Source: Oscillospiraceae bacterium (GTDB lineage: Bacteria > Bacillota > Clostridia > Oscillospirales > Oscillospiraceae). Taken from it: a stretch of DNA of 64,000 nt. This document shows positions 1 to 7,296 of the stretch, piece after piece. The stretch's first letter is position 1, and the number at the start of each line of letters is the position of its first letter. The DNA lies in contig JAAWBZ010000073.1 in NCBI GenBank assembly GCA_022792945.1, forward strand, positions 1 through 64,000, read 5' to 3'. The position numbers and the translations under genes were made by a program. The notes under the pieces are model-generated. The model had not been told where the DNA came from and made no database searches. It saw nothing but the letters and a program-made list of their open reading frames with translations.

Positions 1-108
1 ATCGTAGAAATACTCATCTAATACATAAATGTAGGCAAGCGCATACGCGGCACTCGAGATGTTCACATTGAGATACACTGGAATTTTTAACCACAGGTTG
101 CACTTTCG
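1..108 (-). other. AT-richer sequence of unknown origin beside the cotJC break
   Basis: These bases are visibly more AT-rich than the rest of the window. The minus strand is open in one frame through all 36 codons and off the window edge. It includes the segment KIPVYLNVNISSAAYALAYI followed by YVLDEYFYD. I do not recognise the protein. It could be the start of an unrelated gene, part of an inserted element, or foreign sequence from a chimeric assembly. No terminal repeats can be judged because the window ends here. Confidence 0.35.
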
Positions 109-311
109 TGATTGCACCAGAGCAGAAGGCCCGCGTCACCTATGACAATATCCTACGCCTCTCTGATGACCCGGACGTCAACGACGCCATCAAGTTCCTG
201 CGGGAGCGCGAGATCGTACACTTTCAGCGGTTCGGCGAGGGCCTGCAGCTGCTGCGGGAGCGGCTGAATCAGAACAACGTCTATTTCATGAACCCCGCCA
301 TCGACCTTTAA
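108..311 (+). pseudogene. cotJC: CotJC / manganese-catalase C-terminal fragment (broken)
   Basis: The 67-residue frame matches the C-terminal third of CotJC/manganese catalase: the stretch PEQKARVTY, then DDPDVNDAIKFLREREIVHF and QRFGEGL are family hallmarks. The family is normally about 190 residues, and the upstream ferritin-like metal-binding helices are absent. Upstream in this frame the codons do not resemble CotJC and meet a stop at 69-71, so the GTG at 108 is only the first possible start, not a credible gene start. CotJC is a spore coat protein usually encoded with cotJA and cotJB, neither of which is in view. Either the gene was cut by recombination or the sequence is chimeric at the edge. 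The residual gene ends just before a strong hairpin. Confidence 0.75.
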
Positions 312-317
312 AGCCGC

Positions 318-352
318 AAAAATGAGGTGTGCCATTGGGCACACCTCATTTT
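318..352. terminator. Bidirectional intrinsic terminator
   Basis: A perfect 13-bp stem (AATGAGGTGTGCC at 321-333 paired with 338-350) has a 4-nt ATTG loop, flanked by A-run on the left and T-run on the right. It can terminate the cotJC remnant on plus and the MBL gene on minus. The MBL stop codon at 346-348 lies inside the right arm. Confidence 0.85.
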
Positions 353-1053
353 GTCAGCGGCGGCAGGGACAGCGCGCTGGGATACTGCGTCAGGACTGTG
401 CATGCCGCCAGCTCCTCTGGATAGCGGGCAAAATTGCGCGCCGCTTTCCGGCAGATGCCGCTGGTATCCCCCGCCGGCTCCGGCATGTGGTAGATATAGG
501 TCTTTGCCGCAGCCTCCCGCAGCAGGCGGCGTGTCTGGGGATAAGAGAGGTATATGGCGTTCCAGAAAGCGTAGTCCACCGGTCGGCCCCCCAGGAACGC
601 GCGATGCCCCTCCACCGCCAGGCCGGCGTCCGTAGTCAGATAGACAGACGTGCCGCCGGCAGAGATCAGAAATACATAATGCTTTGCCCAGGCGTAGTCG
701 CAGGGAACGTGCTCGAGATACTGATATTCCACTGTAAACGCCCCCGTATGGACGACCCCATGGTCCGGCGTATCCGCCTGCGGAAAGAACGCGGAAATCC
801 CAGGATGCCGCCGCAAAAACGCCGCATTGGACGCCTGGTCATAGTGGTCGGGGTGCAGATGGGAATAGAAAATGCCGTCTACCTGGTCATAGGGCGGCTC
901 TCCCAGGATTACCGCCCGGGCCGTGCCGGCGTCCACCGCCCGAAAGCAGCGAAACGCGCCGTTGAGCACATCCACCAAAATCGAGGACGTGCCACAGGAA
1001 AAAAACAGGCCCGTACTGCTGAGCAGAACCGCCTGAAGCGTCTCGGCCATCAT
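346..1053 (-). CDS. MBL-fold metal-dependent hydrolase
   Basis: This 235-residue protein carries the metallo-beta-lactamase-fold zinc signature HLHPDHYD near residue 66 and a later TTDAG aspartate motif typical of the second metal site. There is no signal peptide, so it is probably cytoplasmic. The substrate cannot be told from the sequence; UlaG-like or RNase Z-like sub-families are possible, but the HxHxDH motif alone does not decide. Start: ATG at 1053 follows GAGGT at good spacing, with a second ATG immediately after. A candidate promoter lies at 1099-1127. It is downstream of the EIIC-like gene but separated from it by a terminator, so it is probably its own unit. Confidence 0.8.
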   Translation of the reverse strand: MMAETLQAVLLSSTGLFFSCGTSSILVDVLNGAFRCFRAVDAGTARAVILGEPPYDQVDGIFYSHLHPDHYDQASNAAFLRRHPGISAFFPQADTPDHGVVHTGAFTVEYQYLEHVPCDYAWAKHYVFLISAGGTSVYLTTDAGLAVEGHRAFLGGRPVDYAFWNAIYLSYPQTRRLLREAAAKTYIYHMPEPAGDTSGICRKAARNFARYPEELAACTVLTQYPSALSLPPLTK

Positions 1054-1068
1054 GCACCACCTCGCAAC

Positions 1069-1098
1069 AAAATCCGAAAGCCGCAGCTTTCGGATTTT
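1069..1098. terminator. Intrinsic terminator after the EIIC-like gene
   Basis: A 13-bp perfect stem AAAATCCGAAAGC / GCTTTCGGATTTT has a CGCA loop. Read on minus, it follows the EIIC gene and ends in TTTTGTTG. It is symmetric, so it could also work on plus. Confidence 0.8.
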
Positions 1099-1127
1099 AT
1101 TGTACTCTGTTTACCGCTGGGATGCAA
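1099..1127 (-). promoter_or_regulatory. Candidate sigma-A promoter of the MBL hydrolase gene
   Basis: On minus, TTGCAT (1122-1127) and TACAAT (1099-1104) are separated by 17 bp. Transcription would begin near 1092, inside the terminator hairpin of the upstream gene, about 40 nt before the start codon. Confidence 0.5.
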
Positions 1128-1130
1128 GGG

Positions 1131-2222
1131 TTATATCTTCAAATCGCCCTCTTTGATCCAGCCCAGCCTTCGGCAGACCAACCCCAGTGCCCAGCAGATC
1201 ACGGCGGGCAATATGAAACAGATCAGCGCCATACCGATCCAGTCCATGGCGGCGATGGACGCCTTCGCGCCGGAGGCCACGTCCTGCACCCAGCCGCTGT
1301 AGACGCCGATGGGTCCTACAAAGCCGCAGGTTCCCATGCCGGAGGACACCGGCGCGCCGTTCATCTGCATTTGAAAAAGGCAGGTAGCGATGGGACCAGT
1401 CACGGCGGAGGTCAGCGTAGCGGGGATCCAAATGCGGGGATTTTTCACGATGTTGCCCATTTGCAGCATGGACGTGCCGATGCCCTGAGAGACGAGACCG
1501 CCCCAGCGGTTCTCCCGAAAGCTCATCACGGCGAAGCCCACCATCTGCGCGCAGCAGCCGGCCACCGCCGCGCCGCCCGCCAGTCCCGTGAGGCCCAGGG
1601 CTGCGCAGATGGCCGCGCTGGAAATGGGCAGCGTCAAGGCAACGCCCACGATTACCGACACCAGAATGCCCATCAGGAAGGGCTGGAGCTCCGTGGCCCA
1701 CATGATGACACGCCCCAAAGAGCTGGCCGCTGTGCCGATGGCCGGCGCCCACCAGGCAGACAGGCCGATGCCCACGGCAATCGTGACCAGCGGCGTCACC
1801 AGGATGTCCACCTTGGTCTCCTTGGAGACCACCTTGCCGCATTCCGCGGCCAGAATGGCAATGAACAGCACCGCCAGCGGTCCGCCGGCGCCACCCAGAG
1901 TATTGGAGGCAAAGCCTACCGTTGCCAATGAGAACAGTACCAGCGGCGGTGCCTGCAGGGCGTAGCCGATGGCGATGGCCATGGCCGGGCCGCTCATGGC
2001 CGAGGCCAGCCCGCCCACCGTGTAGGCGATCTGATGGTCTCCCTTGCCGATAGTCGCCACCGTGCGCATGAGGAACTCAATCTGAAACTGGGTGCCGATG
2101 GTATCGATGATGGTACCGATCAGCAGACTGCAAAATAGCCCCTGGGCCATGGCGCCCAGGGCGTCCACGCCGTAGCGCTTGGCGGAAATGACGATATTTT
2201 TCCGCCTCAAAAACTCTTTCAA
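1131..2222 (-). CDS. EIIC-like multi-pass membrane protein (PTS_EIIC_2 / PfoR type), putative NiaR-regulated transporter
   Basis: This 363-residue, very hydrophobic protein has about ten predicted membrane segments and many Gly/Ala-rich helices. It resembles the PF13303 PTS_EIIC_2 family (COG3641, PfoR), whose members begin with a KKFLKRKDIVISAKRYG-like sequence. That fits a TTG start at 2222 (LKEFLRRKNIVISAKRYG) preceded by AGGGGAAAG, rather than the upstream ATG at 2258, which lacks a Shine-Dalgarno. No EIIA or EIIB partner is nearby, so a sugar PTS role is doubtful. Its promoter is overlapped by two NiaR-like boxes and it faces niaR, which suggests uptake of a nicotinate or NAD-related compound. 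That role is inference. Confidence 0.75.
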   Translation of the reverse strand: MKEFLRRKNIVISAKRYGVDALGAMAQGLFCSLLIGTIIDTIGTQFQIEFLMRTVATIGKGDHQIAYTVGGLASAMSGPAMAIAIGYALQAPPLVLFSLATVGFASNTLGGAGGPLAVLFIAILAAECGKVVSKETKVDILVTPLVTIAVGIGLSAWWAPAIGTAASSLGRVIMWATELQPFLMGILVSVIVGVALTLPISSAAICAALGLTGLAGGAAVAGCCAQMVGFAVMSFRENRWGGLVSQGIGTSMLQMGNIVKNPRIWIPATLTSAVTGPIATCLFQMQMNGAPVSSGMGTCGFVGPIGVYSGWVQDVASGAKASIAAMDWIGMALICFILPAVICWALGLVCRRLGWIKEGDLKI

Positions 2223-2259
2223 TATCTTTCCCCTGCTTTCTTGCTTGCGCGAGATCAAC

Positions 2260-2276
2260 TGACAAGACAGCTGTCA
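2260..2276. promoter_or_regulatory. Candidate NiaR operator 1 (over the EIIC gene start site)
   Basis: It contains the perfect palindrome GACAGCTGTC (2266-2275) within TGACAAGACAGCTGTCA. On minus it reads TGACAGCTGTCTTGTCA, close to the GACA-N2-TGTCTTGACA type of box that I recall for NiaR (YrxA) in Firmicutes. It sits on the predicted transcription start of the EIIC-like gene. Confidence 0.6.
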
Positions 2277-2281
2277 CGACC

Positions 2282-2309
2282 ATTATATCCAAGATCCTCC
2301 GTCTGTCAA
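2282..2309 (-). promoter_or_regulatory. Sigma-A promoter of the EIIC-like gene
   Basis: On minus, a perfect TTGACA (2304-2309) and perfect TATAAT (2282-2287) are separated by 16 bp. The -35 hexamer lies within candidate operator 2 and the start site within candidate operator 1, a classical repression layout. Confidence 0.75.
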
Positions 2310-2314
2310 GACAG
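2303..2314. promoter_or_regulatory. Candidate NiaR operator 2 (over the EIIC gene -35)
   Basis: CTGTCAAGACAG has inverted CTGTC/GACAG arms. It shares the 9-base core CAAGACAGC with operator 1 in the same orientation, 44 bp apart (about four helical turns). Confidence 0.6.
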
Positions 2315-2347
2315 CAGGCGAAAATTGGTCCGAATCCTAAATTTCCA

Positions 2348-2377
2348 TTGACAAAGGGGCCGCCGATTGGTTATGAT
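2348..2377 (+). promoter_or_regulatory. Sigma-A promoter of niaR
   Basis: TTGACA (2348-2353) and TATGAT (2372-2377) are 18 bp apart on plus. Both lie upstream of the niaR start, which shows that the in-frame codons between 2348 and 2398 are not coding. Confidence 0.75.
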
Positions 2378-2398
2378 AACGAAAGGAGGTGCGCAGAT

Positions 2399-2917
2399 AT
2401 GAATGGAGTACAGCGCCGGGAACAGATCGCCGCCCTGCTGAGCAGCCGGAAACCCCTCACCGGCACGGAGCTGGCGCGGCAGCTGGGCGTCAGCCGGCAG
2501 GTGATCGTACAGGACGTGGCGCTGATGCGCGCGGAGGACAAGAACATCCTCTCCACCAACAAGGGCTACCTTCTCTATCATTCCAGCGACTGCGACGGCA
2601 GCTGCCGCCGGGTCTTCTACGTCCGGCACACCACCGAGCAGGTGCGCGACGAGCTTCTGTGCATTGTGGAACTAGGCGGGCGGGTTTTGGACGTCAGTGT
2701 GGAGCATGAGCTTTACGGCCAAATCCGCGCGGATCTGCTCATCAACACCCGCCAGGACGCCGAGGAGTTCTGCCAGCGCCTGTCCACCTCCAGCGGCGAA
2801 CCGCTGAAGGTCCTCACCCGTGACTGCCACTACCATACCATCGCGGCCCCCTCCGAGCGCCTGCTGGACGTGATCGCGGCGGAATTGGACCGGAAGGGGT
2901 TTTTGGTGCATCTGTGA
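2399..2917 (+). CDS. niaR: NiaR-type NAD biosynthesis transcriptional repressor
   Basis: The 172-residue protein has an N-terminal HTH_11 winged helix (residues 1-60, with LTGTELARQLGVSRQVIVQD as the recognition region). The C-terminal 3H domain (about residues 75-170) carries the histidines that bind a metal and nicotinate: RHTTEQ, VEHELYG and CHYHTI. The family represses nadABC and niacin-uptake genes when nicotinate is available. Start: ATG at 2399 follows AAAGGAGGT at ideal spacing; a longer in-frame reading would run through the promoter. It is divergent from the EIIC-like gene with two candidate operators between them, so autoregulation or shared regulation is likely. No nadABC genes are in the window. 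Confidence 0.9.
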   Translation: MNGVQRREQIAALLSSRKPLTGTELARQLGVSRQVIVQDVALMRAEDKNILSTNKGYLLYHSSDCDGSCRRVFYVRHTTEQVRDELLCIVELGGRVLDVSVEHELYGQIRADLLINTRQDAEEFCQRLSTSSGEPLKVLTRDCHYHTIAAPSERLLDVIAAELDRKGFLVHL

Positions 2918-2937
2918 AGCGAACCCCATATAATTCA

Positions 2938-2965
2938 AACCGGCGCGTCCTTCGACGCGCCGGTT
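2938..2965. terminator. Hairpin between convergent niaR and the DUF2442 gene
   Basis: A perfect 12-bp stem AACCGGCGCGTC / GACGCGCCGGTT has a CTTC loop. The flanking T-tract is weak on both strands, so termination strength is uncertain. Confidence 0.6.
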
Positions 2966-2967
2966 CT

Positions 2968-3195
2968 CTATATCCCATTATCGTAGAGAAAGCTGGCATA
3001 AATGCGCGCCGCGCCGTCCAGCCAGGATGCCGAGCCATCAACGACCGCTGCCTGTTTAAACAGCGTCGGGTTCCGCAGCGGCCGGAAGGCGTCCAGCATG
3101 AGCATCGGCTTGCAGTCAAAGACCTTCTCCTCGCCGGTGTCGAACCGAACCCACAGCATATGGTCAAAAAGCGCCCGGACATCGACAACCTTCAT
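2968..3195 (-). CDS. DUF2442 domain protein
   Basis: This 75-residue protein begins MKVVDVRALFDHMLWVRFDT and matches the short DUF2442 fold (V-x-P/L-x-x-L-W-V-x-F-D-x-G-E, then a conserved phenylalanine-aspartate core and a LFKQAAVV segment). The function is unknown; in many genomes DUF2442 proteins sit beside DUF4160 as possible toxin-antitoxin pairs, but no partner is present here. Start: ATG at 3195, preceded by GGAGGG at 7 nt, is preferred to the upstream ATG at 3228. It lies 19 nt after queA on the same strand and probably is the last gene of that unit. Confidence 0.7.
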   Translation of the reverse strand: MKVVDVRALFDHMLWVRFDTGEEKVFDCKPMLMLDAFRPLRNPTLFKQAAVVDGSASWLDGAARIYASFLYDNGI

Positions 3196-3214
3196 AAAAA
3201 TACCCTCCGCAAAA

Positions 3215-4246
3215 TTATAAATCGCCAATCAGCATCGCATCTCCAAAGGAGAAAAACCGGTAACGCGCCTGTACCGCCTCGGCGTAGGCGGCCAGGACGT
3301 GTTCTTTCCCCCCGAAAGCCGACACCAGCATCACCAGTGTGCTCTCCGGCAGGTGGAAGTTGGTCACCAGCGCGTCCATGGCCCGGAAGCGGTAGCCGGG
3401 ATAAATAAAAATATCGGTCCAGCCTGACCGGGCCTCAAAGCTGCCGTCCGCCCCGGCAAAGGACTCCAGTGTCCGGCAGGAGGTGGTGCCAACGCACACA
3501 ATACGCCCGCCCTGCCGCCGGGTTTCGTTGAGCACCCGGGCGGTCTCCGCGGGGAGGATGCAGAACTCACTGTGCATCTGGTGCTCGGTGATCTCCTCCG
3601 CCTTGACCGGGCGGAAGGTGCCAAGACCCACGTGCAGCGTCACATAAGCCAGGGCCACGCCCCTGCTCCGGATCGTTTGCAGCAGGTCCTCTGTAAAGTG
3701 CAGTCCCGCCGTGGGCGCGGCGGCGGAGCCACTGACCCTGGAGTAGACGGTCTGATACCGCTCGCCGTCGGACAGTTCTTCCTTGATATAGGGCGGCAGG
3801 GGCATCTTGCCCAGGCGCTCCAGGACCTCCAGGAAAATACCGTCGTAGTGAAACCGCACCAGCTTGTTGCCGCCGGCCGCCTCCCCCACCACCTCGGCTG
3901 TCAGATCTCCGTCCCCAAAGGACAGTTGTGTGCCGGGACGGGTCTTGCGGCCGGGCTTGGTCAGGCATTCCCACACGCCGCTGCCCTTGTCCTGTAACAG
4001 CAGGACCTCCACTGCGCCGCGGGTAGGCTCCCGGTGGCCCAGCAGGCGGGCCGGCAGTACCCGAGAGTCGTTGAGCACCAAACAGTCGCCGGGCCGCAGG
4101 AAATCCGGCAGCTCATAAAAGTGGTGGTGGCCCACTGCACCGCTGCGCCGGTCCAGGGTCAGCAGCCGCGAACCGTCCCGGCGCTCCAGAGGCGTCTGGG
4201 CGATCAGCTCCGGCGGCAGATCGTAGTAAAAATCACTGGTTTTCAA
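3215..4246 (-). CDS. queA: S-adenosylmethionine:tRNA ribosyltransferase-isomerase
   Basis: The 343-residue protein is full length for QueA. It transfers and isomerises the ribosyl group of SAM onto preQ1-modified tRNA, giving epoxyqueuosine at wobble position 34. Visible family motifs are [20 protein letters not shown] at the N terminus, [12 protein letters not shown] in the centre and [17 protein letters not shown] near the C terminus. The usual partner tgt is not adjacent. It lies 18 nt downstream of the SpoIID-like gene, an arrangement common in Clostridia, and upstream of the DUF2442 gene. Confidence 0.95.
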   Translation of the reverse strand: MKTSDFYYDLPPELIAQTPLERRDGSRLLTLDRRSGAVGHHHFYELPDFLRPGDCLVLNDSRVLPARLLGHREPTRGAVEVLLLQDKGSGVWECLTKPGRKTRPGTQLSFGDGDLTAEVVGEAAGGNKLVRFHYDGIFLEVLERLGKMPLPPYIKEELSDGERYQTVYSRVSGSAAAPTAGLHFTEDLLQTIRSRGVALAYVTLHVGLGTFRPVKAEEITEHQMHSEFCILPAETARVLNETRRQGGRIVCVGTTSCRTLESFAGADGSFEARSGWTDIFIYPGYRFRAMDALVTNFHLPESTLVMLVSAFGGKEHVLAAYAEAVQARYRFFSFGDAMLIGDL

Positions 4247-4264
4247 AATAACACTCCGTTTTCT

Positions 4265-5944
4265 CTATTGAAGGGTGATGCCCGTATAGTAAAACTGCAA
4301 AATCTCCCGGTAGCCAAAGCCCTGCGCGCCCATGGCGTAGGCCCCCCACTGGCTCATGCCGATGTTGTGGCCGTAGCCGCCGCCGGAGATGGTCCAGCCG
4401 CTGCCGGACGCGGACGGCGCGGCAGAAGTGGAGGCCGAGACTGTCCCCTTCCCGTCGGCGGAGACCACCGTCACGGTCCCGGTCACCGGTCCGGTGCCGG
4501 AGGCGGTGACGGCGGTGAGAGAATCGGTGGTAACGGTGGTCTTTCCGTCGTAGACAGAGTACGCGCCGCCGGAGGCCGCACCGCCGCCGTTGGGCTGGAT
4601 GGTGAAGCGGCGGCTCATGTATGTAACGCCGGGGAGGTTTTGCAGGAATCGCACGTCGTCCCGCTGGAACACGAATTTCTGTCCGCTGCTGTCGGTGACC
4701 GTAACCTCGTTGACGTTGCCGCCCGCCGTCGTGGCCGTGACGGCAAAGCCGGTGACGGTGCCGCAGCTGCGCCCCATCCGCTGGAGCTGCGCCTGGAGTG
4801 CCTCCGGCGTGACCTGATAGGACCAGCTCTTGCCGTTAAAGGAGATGGACGCCTCATAGGGGTCCTCCTTGCCCTTGAGGTACGGATAGTCCGTGCCCCA
4901 GGCGTTGACCGCGTCCTCCGTGCGCCCGCCGTCGGAGGAAAAGTAGAGCGCCTCGATCAGCGCGCCCTGGTAGTAGGCGCACTCACCCGCCGTCTCCTCC
5001 ACCGCCCGCAGCACGGTCTGCGCCCCCGCGCCGGTGTAGACGCCGCGGTAGACCTGGCAGTCGGTGGTGTTGCAGATGTCAAACCCTAGAGAGCGGTGCT
5101 TGGAGGCCCGCCGGGCGAAGGTCCGGACCGCCACCGCTCCGGCCTTCAGGGATTCCAGGCTGCCGGAGGCCACAAACTCATAGGGCAGCACGCCGGCGAC
5201 GTACAAATCCTCCGGCACGAAGTTCACCACCGTCAGGTCGTTGCCCGAGCGGCGCAGATACTGAAAGCCGCCGTAGTATTGGTACCCCTTGAACCAGGTC
5301 TGCGCCAGCTGTCCCCCGGCCCCGGCGGGCTGAACGGCCAGATACGCGCCCTCGCCGTTGTCGAACTCAAAGAGGATGCGTCCGGCGGCGCTGTCTACCA
5401 CCGTGTAGCAGGAGGCGCTGCCCCCCACCACTGTGGCCCCCGGATAGCCGGCCGCGTCGGCGGCGGCGTTGGCCGCGGAGGAGTAGAATTCAAAGCGCAC
5501 CACGTACTGCCCGTTGACATAGGCAGGAAAGCCGTAGGGAAAGGCGCTGGCCGCCTGCAAGGCGTCGGCATAGGAGCCGAAGCTCCCTGCCGCCTGTAGA
5601 TGATACGCGCCCACCAGCGTGTAGGCCGCGGCGGTGGGCGTCTCATAGAAGCTGCCGCCGGAGAGGTAGAGATTGGCGTCCTTGCAGACAGTGATTTTCT
5701 CATACGCCGTCTCCCCCACCGCAGTAAAGACGCCATTGCTGTCGTAGGTGCCGAACTGATAGCCGCTGCCCACCTCGTTGGCCAGATTCGCCGCAGGCAG
5801 TGCGTTGCTGCCGTAAAAGAGGCCCACCCGGATCACCCTGGAAGAAAATGCAGCGTCAGCGGACGGCGGAAGAATCGAGAGGAAAAGTACGCAGGTGAGA
5901 AACACCGAGAGGCCTCTCAAAAAAGATACAGGTTTTTGCGTCAT
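4265..5944 (-). CDS. SpoIID/LytB-domain secreted protein
   Basis: This 559-residue protein has a signal peptide (basic start, hydrophobic FLTCVLFLSILPP, cleavage near DAAFSS). A SPOR-like segment around residues 115-180 is followed by a SpoIID domain. Diagnostic motifs are NFVPEDLYVAGVLPYE, LKAGAVAVRTFA, SSDGGRTEDAVN and the C-terminal GYGHNIGMSQWGAYAMG. SpoIID-type proteins are lytic transglycosylases acting on denuded glycan strands, in engulfment or as a paralogous wall amidase enhancer. Ser/Thr/Gly-rich repeats interrupt the domain near residues 465-525. Start: ATG at 5944 behind GGAGGT; the upstream ATG has no signal. It could be either sporulation SpoIID or a paralogue, because no spoIIR/spoIIQ context is present. 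Confidence 0.85.
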   Translation of the reverse strand: MTQKPVSFLRGLSVFLTCVLFLSILPPSADAAFSSRVIRVGLFYGSNALPAANLANEVGSGYQFGTYDSNGVFTAVGETAYEKITVCKDANLYLSGGSFYETPTAAAYTLVGAYHLQAAGSFGSYADALQAASAFPYGFPAYVNGQYVVRFEFYSSAANAAADAAGYPGATVVGGSASCYTVVDSAAGRILFEFDNGEGAYLAVQPAGAGGQLAQTWFKGYQYYGGFQYLRRSGNDLTVVNFVPEDLYVAGVLPYEFVASGSLESLKAGAVAVRTFARRASKHRSLGFDICNTTDCQVYRGVYTGAGAQTVLRAVEETAGECAYYQGALIEALYFSSDGGRTEDAVNAWGTDYPYLKGKEDPYEASISFNGKSWSYQVTPEALQAQLQRMGRSCGTVTGFAVTATTAGGNVNEVTVTDSSGQKFVFQRDDVRFLQNLPGVTYMSRRFTIQPNGGGAASGGAYSVYDGKTTVTTDSLTAVTASGTGPVTGTVTVVSADGKGTVSASTSAAPSASGSGWTISGGGYGHNIGMSQWGAYAMGAQGFGYREILQFYYTGITLQ

Positions 5945-5995
5945 AATGACCTCCATTTCTGGAAAAAACACCTAAAAAAGTGGCAAATACGCACA

Positions 5996-6024
5996 TTGAC
6001 AACCGCAGGGCCGTGTGGTAGGAT
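5996..6024 (+). promoter_or_regulatory. Sigma-A promoter of asd
   Basis: TTGACA (5996-6001) and TAGGAT (6019-6024) are 17 bp apart on plus. The predicted transcript leader is about 134 nt. It contains a small GACGGA/TCCGTC hairpin near 6048 but is too short for a lysine riboswitch. Confidence 0.65.
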
Positions 6025-6164
6025 GGATACAAAATTTCGGACGCGGCGACGGACGTTTTCCGTCATTATACAGCAATTGCGCGCTTGATTCAAGGAAATC
6101 GCGGAATTTTCTTGCCGTGTCCGCAGAAAAACTGCTGTTGGCAGTGAAAGAAGGAGTATGCAGC

Positions 6165-7253
6165 ATGGAGAAGTACAAGGTTGGCATCATCGGTGCGACG
6201 GGCATGGTGGGACAGCGGTTCATCACGCTGACCGACAACCATCCCTGGTTTGAGACCGTGGTCCTGGCGGCCAGCAGCCGCAGCGCCGGCAAGACATACG
6301 CCGAGGCCGTGGGCCATCGCTGGGCCATGGAGACGGAGATCCCCCAGTGGGCCAGGGACATGACCGTCCTCAGCGCCGAGGAGGATGTGGAGAAGATCGC
6401 GTCCATGGTGGACTTCGTATTTTGCGCGGTGGACATGAAAAAGGACGAAATCCAGGCCCTGGAGGAGCGCTACGCCAAGGCGGAGTGCCCCGTGGTCTCC
6501 AACAACTCCGCCCACCGCTGGACGCCGGACGTGCCTATGGTGGTGCCAGAGATCAACGCAGACCACATCCGCATCATTGAAGCCCAGAGAAAGCGCCTGG
6601 GCACGCAGCGGGGCTTCATCGCCGTCAAGTCCAATTGTTCGCTGCAGAGCTACGTCCCGGCGCTTCATCCCCTGCTGAAATACGGCCTGGACCGGGCGCT
6701 GGTGTGCACCTATCAGGCGATCTCCGGCGCGGGCAAAACCTTTGAGACGTGGCCGGAGATGGTGGACAACGTCATCCCCTTTATTGGCGGCGAGGAAGAA
6801 AAGAGCGAGCAGGAGCCTCTGAGGCTGTGGGGCGCCGTGGCGGGGGATCACATTGAGAACGCCCGGGAGCCTTCCATCACCGCCCAGTGCCTGCGGGTGG
6901 CCTGCACCAACGGTCATATGGCCGCCTGCTTCATGAAGTTCAAGGGTGAGGCCCCCTCCATTGAGCAGATCAAGGCTGACTGGTCCGCTTTCCGCGGCCG
7001 CGCCCAGGAGCTGGACCTGCCCTCCGCCCCCAAGCAGTTCCTCCACTACTTCGAGGAGGACAACCGCCCCCAGACCCGCCTGGACCGGAACCTGGAAAAC
7101 GGCATGGCCGTCTCCATCGGCCGGCTCCGCCCCGACACGCAGTATGACTACAAGTTTGTCTGCCTGTCCCATAACACCCTCCGCGGCGCGGCTGGCGGCG
7201 CGGTGCTCCTGGCGGAGCTGCTGTGCGCGGAAAACTATATCACCCGCAGGTAA
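6165..7253 (+). CDS. asd: Aspartate-semialdehyde dehydrogenase (archaeal/fungal-type)
   Basis: This 362-residue enzyme reduces aspartyl phosphate to aspartate semialdehyde with NADPH, feeding lysine/diaminopimelate, threonine and methionine synthesis. It shows the N-terminal nucleotide-binding GIIGATGMVGQRFI, the active-site cysteine in KSNCSLQS and the QAISGAGKTFETWPEM segment. These match the archaeal/fungal subgroup (TIGR00978) rather than the common E. coli or Bacillus Asd form. Start: ATG at 6165, eight bases after AAGGAG; an earlier in-frame ATG at 6015 overlaps the promoter. Single gene between its own promoter and a strong terminator. Confidence 0.92.
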   Translation: MEKYKVGIIGATGMVGQRFITLTDNHPWFETVVLAASSRSAGKTYAEAVGHRWAMETEIPQWARDMTVLSAEEDVEKIASMVDFVFCAVDMKKDEIQALEERYAKAECPVVSNNSAHRWTPDVPMVVPEINADHIRIIEAQRKRLGTQRGFIAVKSNCSLQSYVPALHPLLKYGLDRALVCTYQAISGAGKTFETWPEMVDNVIPFIGGEEEKSEQEPLRLWGAVAGDHIENAREPSITAQCLRVACTNGHMAACFMKFKGEAPSIEQIKADWSAFRGRAQELDLPSAPKQFLHYFEEDNRPQTRLDRNLENGMAVSIGRLRPDTQYDYKFVCLSHNTLRGAAGGAVLLAELLCAENYITRR

Positions 7254-7263
7254 AAGCGACCCC

Positions 7264-7295
7264 AAAACCCCGGCAGCGTTAGCTGCCGGGGTTTT
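7264..7295. terminator. Bidirectional terminator between asd and the antiporter gene
   Basis: A 14-bp perfect stem AAAACCCCGGCAGC / GCTGCCGGGGTTTT has a GTTA loop and A and T flanks. It serves asd on plus and the antiporter on minus. Confidence 0.9.
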
Positions 7296-7296
7296 C

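Noticed and set aside
2348-2398. Upstream in-frame start for niaR
   Set aside because: Those codons contain the -35 and -10 boxes and lack a ribosome binding site; ATG at 2399 has AAAGGAGGT.
6031-6164. Possible lysine riboswitch upstream of asd
   Set aside because: The leader is about 134 nt, shorter than the lysine aptamer, with no visible multi-helix junction or terminator.
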